Source of the DNA: Pseudomonadales bacterium
Lineage (GTDB): Bacteria; Pseudomonadota; Gammaproteobacteria; Pseudomonadales; DT-91
Reading direction: 5' to 3'
Assembly (NCBI GenBank): GCA_013215025.1
Contig: JABSRR010000086.1
Coordinates: forward strand, 1 to 11,443
DNA length: 11,443 nt
The translations under genes were made by a program, and so were the position numbers. This document shows, one piece after another, positions 7,088 through 11,443 of this stretch; the stretch's first letter is position 1, and each line of letters begins with the position of its first letter. The notes under the pieces were generated by a model that ran no database searches, was not told the DNA's origin, and was given only the letters and a program-made list of their open reading frames with translations.

Positions 7088-8446
7088 TTAAGCATTTCGA
7101 TGTTGATCACAGATGTTAGATTGCCCGATAACAAAGTCCGAAGCTAATTCAACCCTGTTAAGCGGCTTGCAACAGGCATCTTGGGTTCCCTGCCGATACT
7201 CACATTGCGGGCTTTCATAATGCCTCAGCCAAGCTAAAAATGCTGACTTAGAAAGCTTGCAGTACTCTGCCAAAAACGCAGCTGTATCATCAAGATATCG
7301 AGCAACATCGTCAAGCGCAATGGTAATATGGCCGACACCTAGATGATAAGCAACAAAGGTCACCTGACTATCATGCAGCTGTTGCAGCACACGTTGATCG
7401 CTATCATGCAGCAATTGATAATTCTGTTGCTTTAAACGAGATATCTCAGCATCTAATAAACTGGCCTTTTCCTCTCGGTAGAACAACTCCACCTCTCGCA
7501 ACACTAATTGCTGCTTATAATCATGCACCGTCTGGCTTAATCGGCTTTGCAGCTCTTGATCAAAGGCCTGCTTTAGCTCAGCAATTTTTTGTTGCTCTAT
7601 TAACTGCCCTTCCGCCAGCTGATCTAATAAATTGCTTCGTTCAGCCGCAAATTCGGCAGCCTCATCATGCTGCTTTTCGGCAATCGAGGTATATTCACGC
7701 TGCTGATCTGCGACTTGCTGACGTAACAGATCAATTTCATCCATATGTTGCTGCTGAGTGGACTGCAGTTTTTGCTGCAGCTCTGACACCGTTTGCTGAT
7801 GCCGCTGCTGTAATAGCTGATGCTCAGACCGTAATTGCTCTAAGTCACTTTGCAACTGCGCCTCGCGTTTCGCGGCTTGCTCTTGTTCTGCTTGAGCTGA
7901 TTGCTTTGGCATACTAGCAGGGCTTAGCGTGGGAACTGCCAGTGGAATATCATCGACAACTGCCTGAGGCTCAATCGCTCGACTGATTGGCTGAAGCACC
8001 GGCACCTGATTCTCAACCCCGCGCGATGGAGCAAATGCCTGCGGATCTAGATCATTGACGGCTGATTGGATTAGCGCCAGCCAATCATGTTCAAGCTCAA
8101 TTAAACTTGCTGCTAACCAAGCGCGATGGCAGTTTGATTGCGTTACCACACGAAGCGGGTGGTCGCTCAAACCTGCAACTATCTCAGCATCATAGAGCAA
8201 CTCTTCAAATGGCAGCTGCCAACCGGCAGCTACGCTGCCAGAAGCATTGAATGGCAAGGCAAAACAAAGCACAGCTTGAAGCTTGCTGCTTTGATCGAAT
8301 TGCACATACACCGCATCCAGCGTTTGATCGCAGAAATTCGACAAGTGCATTACACCTTGCTTAATTGCGCCGAATTCAGCAGTGGAAAGTGTTTGAATGA
8401 CCGCTTTATTGATGATTAAGCAGACGGCCTCATGATAGATTGCCAT
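7088..8446 (-). CDS. Long coiled-coil protein with C-terminal Cys/His cluster, function unknown
   Basis: A 452-aa protein with three parts. Residues 1-140 look like a small globular domain without a motif I recognise. A Pro-rich linker (about 145-180) follows, then a Gln/Glu/Lys-rich coiled coil (about 184-362) with heptad-like Leu spacing. The C-terminal part (363-452) contains FVAYHLGVGHITIALDDVAR and LAWLRHYESPQCEY. It ends with cysteines at 415, 425/426 and 446 and His449 (CDQH), which could hold a zinc ion. I recall similar coiled-coil proteins in Pseudomonas and relatives, sometimes annotated loosely as chromosome-partitioning-like; that name is not supported here. No signal peptide or membrane helix is seen. 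It is the first gene of the three-gene minus-strand operon, and its ATG (8444-8446) has a poor ribosome binding site. Confidence 0.8.
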   Translation of the reverse strand: MAIYHEAVCLIINKAVIQTLSTAEFGAIKQGVMHLSNFCDQTLDAVYVQFDQSSKLQAVLCFALPFNASGSVAAGWQLPFEELLYDAEIVAGLSDHPLRVVTQSNCHRAWLAASLIELEHDWLALIQSAVNDLDPQAFAPSRGVENQVPVLQPISRAIEPQAVVDDIPLAVPTLSPASMPKQSAQAEQEQAAKREAQLQSDLEQLRSEHQLLQQRHQQTVSELQQKLQSTQQQHMDEIDLLRQQVADQQREYTSIAEKQHDEAAEFAAERSNLLDQLAEGQLIEQQKIAELKQAFDQELQSRLSQTVHDYKQQLVLREVELFYREEKASLLDAEISRLKQQNYQLLHDSDQRVLQQLHDSQVTFVAYHLGVGHITIALDDVARYLDDTAAFLAEYCKLSKSAFLAWLRHYESPQCEYRQGTQDACCKPLNRVELASDFVIGQSNICDQHRNA

Positions 8447-8479
8447 AAATAGATATTTTTACTCTGTGACTGGATACAA

Positions 8480-8536
8480 TAACGGCATAACTTTTAGCAT
8501 CTGTTTTTGCATCACTTTTAGCATAAGTTTAGCTAT
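8480..8536. repeat. 12-bp-periodic repeat in the divergent intergenic region
   Basis: Between the coiled-coil gene (minus) and the rhodanese-methyltransferase gene (plus), 162 bp are non-coding. GCAT recurs at 8485, 8497, 8509 and 8521, exactly 12 bp apart, inside units resembling TTTTAGCATCTG. The units at 8492-8500 and 8516-8524 are identical over TTTTAGCAT (extended: ACTTTTAGCAT at 8490-8500 and 8514-8524). A fifth, weaker unit at 8528 reads TTTAGCTAT. A plus-strand TATAAC at 8534-8539 could be a -10 element for the methyltransferase gene but has no convincing -35. The repeat could be an operator array or simple slippage. Confidence 0.7.
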
Positions 8537-8608
8537 AACGTTGGACAAAGGTTTTATGCAAGGGTTTCACACCGTCACTCACTGATTTTAAGGCGAACGA
8601 AGATTAGC

Positions 8609-9514
8609 ATGCATATCACAATACATGATGGCCTCAGTCAATCTGAGCATCTGCTAAATGACAGATCGATCACATTTTTAGATTGTCGTCAGCCCGAGAC
8701 ATTTTTGCGCTTACGTCATCGGCAAAGCATCAATATTCCATGCCAAGATTTATTTGCTCGCATGCATGAACTAAGTCCTGCGCATCAAGCGCTGTTTATT
8801 CTCATCGATGCGGATCAATCTCAGCAATGCCAGCAGTTTTTTTTCGATAAACAGTACCATCAAGTTACCTTGATCATTTGGCAAAGTGACTGCATCGACT
8901 GGCTGCAACAGCATCAGCTGCTTGCCTCAGGCCCGCTAGATGCTGCACAGCAGCAATTGAAGCTATGGCGCGCATCGGCATTGGTTGCGGACTTTCTTGA
9001 TATGTACGACAGCGAAGCTAATACCACCAAGCGCGGCCTTGACCTTGGCTGTGGCAGTGGTCGCGACATGCTAGCAATGGCCCAGCACGGCTGGCAAATG
9101 ACCGGCGTTGATTATAACGCCGGTAGCCTTGAGCGTTGCCAGCTAACCGCAGCAGAGATGCAGTTGGCGATAGCAACAAGATGCCTTGATTTAGAACAGT
9201 CAGCGTCATCGGTCTTAGCTAATGCCTTTGATGCCGAAACATTTGATGCCATTACTGTTGTACGATACCTTCATCGCCCGTTATTTGATGAGATGATACA
9301 TTTACTGGCGCCGGGTGGCTTTATCATTTATCAGACCTTTATGCAGGGCTGTGAACGCATCTCTCGCCCCAAGAACCCACGCTTTTTATTAAAGCCTGAC
9401 GAGCTAAAACAGATTTTTCATCTGAATGCTGGCTTTGAGCTACTGCAAGATCAGGTTTATTACCTAGCAGATGGCCGTCCGATGTCGGCTTTTATTGCAA
9501 AAAAACCGCTATAG
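8609..9514 (+). CDS. Class I SAM-dependent methyltransferase with degenerate N-terminal rhodanese domain
   Basis: A 301-aa soluble two-domain protein. Residues about 10-105 resemble a rhodanese domain: FLDCRQPETFLRLRHRQSIN (23-42), then INIPCQDLFARMHEL. The strand where the active-site Cys should follow reads ALFILIDADQSQQC, so the catalytic Cys loop is missing and the domain is probably non-catalytic. Residues about 115-301 form a Rossmann methyltransferase with the SAM-binding motif GLDLGCGSGRD (143-153), GVDY (166-169), FDAITVVRYLHRPLF and LLAPGGFIIYQTF. The tail NPRFLLKPDELKQIF is typical of TehB-like small-molecule methyltransferases. The substrate is unknown; tellurite or thiol resistance would be a guess. 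The ATG at 8609 has GAAGA about six to eight bases upstream. The gene stands alone on the plus strand and diverges from the coiled-coil operon. Confidence 0.88.
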   Translation: MHITIHDGLSQSEHLLNDRSITFLDCRQPETFLRLRHRQSINIPCQDLFARMHELSPAHQALFILIDADQSQQCQQFFFDKQYHQVTLIIWQSDCIDWLQQHQLLASGPLDAAQQQLKLWRASALVADFLDMYDSEANTTKRGLDLGCGSGRDMLAMAQHGWQMTGVDYNAGSLERCQLTAAEMQLAIATRCLDLEQSASSVLANAFDAETFDAITVVRYLHRPLFDEMIHLLAPGGFIIYQTFMQGCERISRPKNPRFLLKPDELKQIFHLNAGFELLQDQVYYLADGRPMSAFIAKKPL

Positions 9515-9735
9515 CTGGCCTATTAAGAGGCTGATTAACATAGCGTATAACACCGCTTATGTCGCTTGTTGATAAGCAGTACAGCATCATTTGCAGTGAT
9601 TGAGCGAAACCAACTAAGCTATAAAAATCTCAGTCCGCAAGCTTGAGAGGCGCACACGGCAGACGATAAGCAATAGAGTAAGCAATAAATAAGTAAGGCA
9701 GATAAACTAAAGATAAAAACAGATGTAAAAAGAAA
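9515..9735. other. Intergenic region between convergent methyltransferase gene and tRNA array
   Basis: No coding signal is seen in these 221 bp. A hairpin at about 9516-9533 (TGGCCT with AGGCTG) directly after the methyltransferase stop has no T-run. A second imperfect one at about 9538-9560 (CATA-GCG against CGC-T-TATG) also lacks a T-run. The part next to the tRNA is purine-rich on the plus strand and contains TAAGCAATA twice (from about 9667). Confidence 0.5.
9623..9648 (-). terminator. Weak candidate intrinsic terminator for the tRNA array
   Basis: On the minus strand, TCTCA (complement of 9644-9648) pairs with TGAGA (complement of 9628-9632) across an 11-nt loop and is followed by five T residues. 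It lies about 90 bases beyond the last tRNA-Asp. The five-base-pair stem is short, so efficiency is doubtful. Confidence 0.35.
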
Positions 9736-9812
9736 TGGCGGACCGGACGGGACTCGAACCCGCGACCCCCGGCGTGACAGGCCGGTATTCTAACCAACTG
9801 AACTACCGGTCC
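9736..9812 (-). tRNA. tRNA-Asp (GTC), copy 2 of the array
   Basis: A 77-nt minus-strand tRNA gene including encoded CCA. The acceptor stem GGACCGG pairs with CCGGTCC, followed by discriminator G and CCA. The anticodon GTC is the complement of 9776-9778, in a loop CTGTCAC closed by the stem CCGGC/GCCGG. The T arm GCGGGTTCGAGTCCCGT is standard. It is identical to the copy at 10221-10297. It is last in the transcription order Val-Asp-Val-Asp and lies 141 bp after the adjacent tRNA-Val. Confidence 0.98.
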
Positions 9813-9828
9813 GCATAATGATATGCAG

Positions 9829-9880
9829 AATTTAACTATCAAATTTAACTTTCCACAGCTATCAATAACAGCTATCAATA
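9829..9880. repeat. Two adjacent 13-bp tandem duplications in the tRNA spacer
   Basis: Four consecutive 13-bp units fill this stretch. Units 1 and 2 (9829-9841, 9842-9854) share AATTTAACT and then diverge. Units 3 and 4 (9855-9867, 9868-9880) are identical (ACAGCTATCAATA). It sits in the longer of the two Val-Asp spacers and helps explain why that spacer is 141 bp instead of 47 bp. Confidence 0.75.
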
Positions 9881-9923
9881 GCGGTAAGCAAAACACTGAT
9901 ACATAAGTTCTACATTTATAGTT

Positions 9924-9945
9924 GCTGCTGGTAGTTCATCACAGC
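9924..9945 (-). other. Imperfect hairpin between tRNA-Val and tRNA-Asp (downstream pair)
   Basis: GCTG-TG with one bulged C pairs with CACAGC around a nine-base loop. The loop segment GGTAGTTCATC aligns with GGTAGCTCATC in the perfect hairpin at 10312-10333 of the other Val-Asp spacer. In each case it begins 8-11 nt after the tRNA-Val CCA end. It may be a processing or folding element in the pre-tRNA. Confidence 0.45.
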
Positions 9946-9953
9946 GACTAAAT

Positions 9954-10029
9954 TGGTGGGTGATGACGGGATCGAACCGCCGACCCTCTGCTTGTAAGGC
10001 AGATGCTCTCCCAGCTGAGCTAATCACCC
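9954..10029 (-). tRNA. tRNA-Val (TAC), copy 2 of the array
   Basis: A 76-nt minus-strand tRNA gene with encoded CCA. The acceptor stem GGGTGAT pairs with ATCACCC, with discriminator A. The anticodon TAC is the complement of 9994-9996 in the loop CTTACAA. The D arm GCTCAGCTGGGAGAGC and T arm GGCGGTTCGATCCCGTC closely match E. coli tRNA-Val(UAC). It is identical to the copy at 10345-10420. The motif GCTCTT occurs 3-4 bases before the 5' end in both Val copies. Confidence 0.98.
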
Positions 10030-10220
10030 TGTAAGAGCCTCTAATGTCGTATCATATTCAAATCGATACATTGCATTGCGTTGTTGCGATATGTAATGAC
10101 GACATTAACAACGACGACAATAACAACATGACGACATTAAAGTCACAACTGCGCACAGTTGTTGAAACTTTAAACTTGCTTCAGCTAAGCCGTAGTTAGC
10201 AAGCAAAAAGTTTGTGTAAA
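10030..10220. other. 191-bp spacer between the two Val-Asp tRNA pairs, rich in small repeats
   Basis: No gene is seen. TGACGACATTAA occurs twice (10097-10108, 10129-10140), and its complement-like TAATGTCGT occurs at 10042-10050. A perfect hairpin ACAACTG-CGCA-CAGTTGT lies at 10145-10162 (seven-base-pair stem); on the minus strand only a weak T stretch follows it. A further GCTAA/TTAGC stem sits at 10184-10200. On the minus strand TATGAT (complement of 10051-10056) could be a secondary -10 element for the downstream pair, but no -35 matches well. Confidence 0.55.
10145..10162. repeat. Perfect inverted repeat (7-bp stem, 4-nt loop) in the tRNA spacer
   Basis: ACAACTG and CAGTTGT flank CGCA. 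It lies about 60 bases after the first tRNA-Asp in the direction of transcription. It could act as a weak terminator, a pause site or a processing stem, but no run of T residues follows. Confidence 0.5.
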
Positions 10221-10297
10221 TGGCGGACCGGACGGGACTCGAACCCGCGACCCCCGGCGTGACAGGCCGGTATTCTAACCAACTGAACTACCGGTCC
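10221..10297 (-). tRNA. tRNA-Asp (GTC), copy 1 of the array
   Basis: A 77-nt minus-strand gene, identical over its whole length to the copy at 9736-9812, with anticodon GTC (complement of 10261-10263) and encoded CCA. It is second in transcription order and follows tRNA-Val after only 47 bp, so the two are surely cut from a common precursor. The two bases before the mature 5' end (GC) could pair with discriminator G and the first C of CCA; this holds for both copies. Confidence 0.98.
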
Positions 10298-10311
10298 GCA
10301 ATTCTTTCATC

Positions 10312-10333
10312 GGCGCGGGTAGCTCATCGCGCC
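10312..10333 (-). other. Perfect hairpin between tRNA-Val and tRNA-Asp (promoter-proximal pair)
   Basis: GGCGCG and CGCGCC form a six-base-pair G/C stem around a ten-base loop GGTAGCTCAT. The position and loop sequence are conserved with the imperfect hairpin at 9924-9945 in the other spacer although the stem bases differ. No T-run follows, so it is not an intrinsic terminator. Confidence 0.6.
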
Positions 10334-10344
10334 AGATGTTTGTT

Positions 10345-10420
10345 TGGTGGGTGATGACGGGATCGAACCGCCGACCCTCTGCTTGTAAGGCAGATGCTCT
10401 CCCAGCTGAGCTAATCACCC
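10345..10420 (-). tRNA. tRNA-Val (TAC), copy 1 of the array
   Basis: A 76-nt minus-strand gene identical to the copy at 9954-10029, with anticodon TAC (complement of 10385-10387) and encoded CCA. It is the first gene of the array. Its 5' end lies 15 bases after the -10 hexamer of a strong promoter, leaving a leader of roughly ten bases or fewer. Confidence 0.98.
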
Positions 10421-10435
10421 CAAAAAGAGCTGCGT

Positions 10436-10463
10436 ATTTTAGGCAGTTTTAGTCGTCTGTCAA
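10436..10463 (-). promoter_or_regulatory. sigma70-type promoter of the tRNA array
   Basis: On the minus strand a perfect -35 TTGACA (complement of 10458-10463) is followed after 16 bp by TAAAAT (complement of 10436-10441, five of six consensus). A G/C-containing discriminator (ACGCAGC) follows, as expected for a stringently controlled stable-RNA promoter. The first tRNA-Val begins shortly downstream. Confidence 0.85.
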
Positions 10464-10549
10464 TCTATTTATGATCGAAAGCGATAAGACTGATTAGTAA
10501 TTAAACAAGCATCTATCGGTTTACACTTTTGTTGCGTTGACGCTTAACG

Positions 10550-10555
10550 TAAAAT
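10550..10555 (+). promoter_or_regulatory. Candidate -10 element for queD
   Basis: TAAAAT lies 30 bases before the queD ATG in the divergent region shared with the tRNA promoter. The nearest -35-like hexamer, TTGTTG (10529-10534), is at a short 15-bp spacing, so the assignment is tentative. No preQ1-riboswitch-like leader is seen. Confidence 0.25.
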
Positions 10556-10585
10556 GCGCTTTCTCGATTTTTTGAAACTAGTGCG

Positions 10586-11002
10586 ATGGAAATTTATAAA
10601 GAATTCTCGTTTGACTCTGCACACCGATTGCCGAACGTACCTGAGGGCCATAAATGCGGGCGGCTGCATGGCCACACCTTTTATGTGCGTTTATACCTTG
10701 CCGGCCCGATTGGTGAAACCAGCGGCTGGGTGATGGACTTTGGCGATGTCAAAGCGGCTTTTAAACCCATCCTAGAACAATTAGATCATTACTACTTGAA
10801 CGACATTGAAGGCCTAGAAAACCCGACCAGTGAAAACCTGGCCCGCTGGATTTGGCAACGTTGCAAGCCTTTGCTGCCATTACTTTCGAGAGTTCAAATT
10901 CGAGAGACCTGCACCTCTGCCTGCTTCTACACCCAAGCAGACGCCGATGCCGATGCGTTGGCCATGTCAAAAACCGAGCAGAACGCCGAAACACCATCAT
11001 GA
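10586..11002 (+). CDS. queD: 6-carboxy-5,6,7,8-tetrahydropterin synthase
   Basis: Converts 7,8-dihydroneopterin triphosphate to 6-carboxytetrahydropterin in the cytosol, an early step of the 7-deazaguanine (queuosine) pathway. The zinc ligands are His13 (SAHR), His28 and His30 (HGH). The catalytic Cys24 sits in [10 protein letters not shown], Asp67-His68 in QLDHYYLND, and Glu107 in [21 protein letters not shown] (76-90) is nearly identical to E. coli QueD. At 138 aa it is about 17-20 residues longer than E. coli QueD; the extra C-terminal tail ([12 protein letters not shown] onward) is acidic, low in complexity and probably disordered. The ATG at 10586 has a weak ribosome binding site but gives the expected N-terminus. 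Its stop overlaps the next gene's start (ATGA at 10999-11002). The nearby tRNA-Asp has a GUC anticodon, a known class of queuosine-modified tRNA, but the adjacency may be chance. Confidence 0.96.
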   Translation: MEIYKEFSFDSAHRLPNVPEGHKCGRLHGHTFYVRLYLAGPIGETSGWVMDFGDVKAAFKPILEQLDHYYLNDIEGLENPTSENLARWIWQRCKPLLPLLSRVQIRETCTSACFYTQADADADALAMSKTEQNAETPS

Positions 11003-11443
11003 TCATTTTTCTGCGCAGCAAACGCTGCCAAGCCCTTATCTTATTGACCGTTCTGTTAACACTTGGCGGTTGCGTATTAAAAACCTCGGGCAGTACTGAT
11101 AACGGCGAGCCCGAAGATGGTGATGATGGTCGCGACCAAAATACCAATATTGATATTAATATCAGCACCTCCGCTTACCCGATTTTGCAAGAGGCCAATG
11201 CACTTCACCGCTTTAACCAGCGCGACTTTCAACTCGACCAAGCTCAACCTGCCAACCCTAGCAATGAATCGATTATTGTTTTTTTTGATAATTTATTACC
11301 TGCCCAAACCAGTGATATTCTCGATGATGATCAAGACCCCTCTTTAAATGACTTAGCGATTGCTCGCACTAACTGGACCGAGCAGCGTGACAATTTACGC
11401 TGGGTCAATATTGACAACTTCAGCAATGACCCTGACTCGCCGT
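10999..11443 (+). CDS. Predicted outer-membrane lipoprotein, 3' end outside window, function unknown
   Basis: The first 148 residues of an exported lipoprotein. The N-terminus has a charged n-region (RSKR), a hydrophobic stretch [12 protein letters not shown] and a lipobox LGGC with the lipidated Cys at 25. The next residue is Val, not Asp, so Lol sorting to the outer membrane is expected. The mature part begins with a Ser/Gly/Asp/Glu-rich acidic linker (about 28-50) and continues in an Asp/Asn-rich sequence (for example [12 protein letters not shown]) in which I recognise no family. The ATG overlaps the queD stop as ATGA, indicating translational coupling. The frame is open to the right edge. 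The product is certainly coded, but its function cannot be told. Confidence 0.8.
   Translation, partial: MIIFLRSKRCQALILLTVLLTLGGCVLKTSGSTDNGEPEDGDDGRDQNTNIDINISTSAYPILQEANALHRFNQRDFQLDQAQPANPSNESIIVFFDNLLPAQTSDILDDDQDPSLNDLAIARTNWTEQRDNLRWVNIDNFSNDPDSP

Noticed and set aside
9515..9561. Hairpins after the methyltransferase gene as intrinsic terminator
   Set aside because: Both stems include wobble pairs or a bulge and neither is followed by a T-run.
9630..9896. Minus-strand open frame of 88 codons over the second tRNA-Asp
   Set aside because: Its translation contains VQLVRIPACHAGGRGFESRP, the typical artefact of reading through a tRNA gene; it covers tRNA-Asp at 9736-9812 and the repeat-rich spacer.
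9736..10420. Integration site of a mobile element at the tRNA genes
   Set aside because: No integrase, no tRNA fragment repeat outside the array and no foreign-looking genes are seen; tandem duplication explains the layout.
10500..10585. preQ1 riboswitch upstream of queD
   Set aside because: No preQ1-like stem with an A-rich tail is visible, and the leader before the ATG would be very short.
10761..11168. Open frames opposite and inside queD and the lipoprotein gene (also 10830-11099 and 11117-11347 on the plus strand)
   Set aside because: They overlap genes with strong protein evidence in a different frame and show no recognisable motif.

Overview
The window looks like a chromosomal stretch of a gammaproteobacterium, probably a marine relative of the pseudomonads or Cellvibrionales. 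The protein families (PepN, NadK, QueD, DUF1315/YeaC, DUF2797, DUF1853) and the tRNA-Val and tRNA-Asp sequences are gammaproteobacterial in style. Base composition is moderate and several ribosome binding sites are weak. I see no insertion sequence, phage gene, CRISPR array or integrase. The assignment rests on recognition by eye, not on a database search.

Region 1 (1-3679, minus strand) reads as one compact operon in the order nadK, metallophosphoesterase, yeaC (DUF1315), DUF2797, pepN. Junctions are short or overlapping: 38 bp overlap (or 11 bp with a TTG start), 27 bp gap, about 10 bp gap, 1 bp gap. pepN runs off the left edge. A DUF1853 gene (3768-4862, plus strand) diverges from nadK across 88 bp. 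From memory, this set of genes is found together in Pseudomonas, so the block is probably ancestral. Its uncharacterised members are DUF2797 (Zn-ribbon plus a GIY-YIG-like stretch), DUF1315 and DUF1853 (nuclease-like motif).

Region 2 (4923-8446, minus strand) is a second likely operon. It encodes a long coiled-coil protein with a C-terminal Cys/His cluster, a PLP-dependent ACC-deaminase/D-cysteine-desulfhydrase-like enzyme, and a protein with two cyclic-nucleotide-binding domains plus a rhodanese domain. Diverging from it is a plus-strand SAM methyltransferase with a degenerate rhodanese domain at its N-terminus (8609-9514). The shared 162-bp upstream region holds a 12-bp-periodic repeat. Two rhodanese proteins flanking a possible cysteine desulfhydrase hint at sulfur metabolism, but this is inference.

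Region 3 (9515-10585) has no protein gene. It holds a minus-strand tRNA array, Val-Asp-Val-Asp in transcription order, with identical tRNA copies and diverged spacers. A clear sigma70-type promoter lies upstream, a weak terminator candidate lies downstream, and there are several small repeats and hairpins. One hairpin position is conserved in both Val-Asp spacers.

Region 4 (10586-11443, plus strand) starts with queD (queuosine/7-deazaguanine pathway). An ATGA overlap joins it to the beginning of an unrecognised, acidic lipoprotein gene that runs off the right edge.
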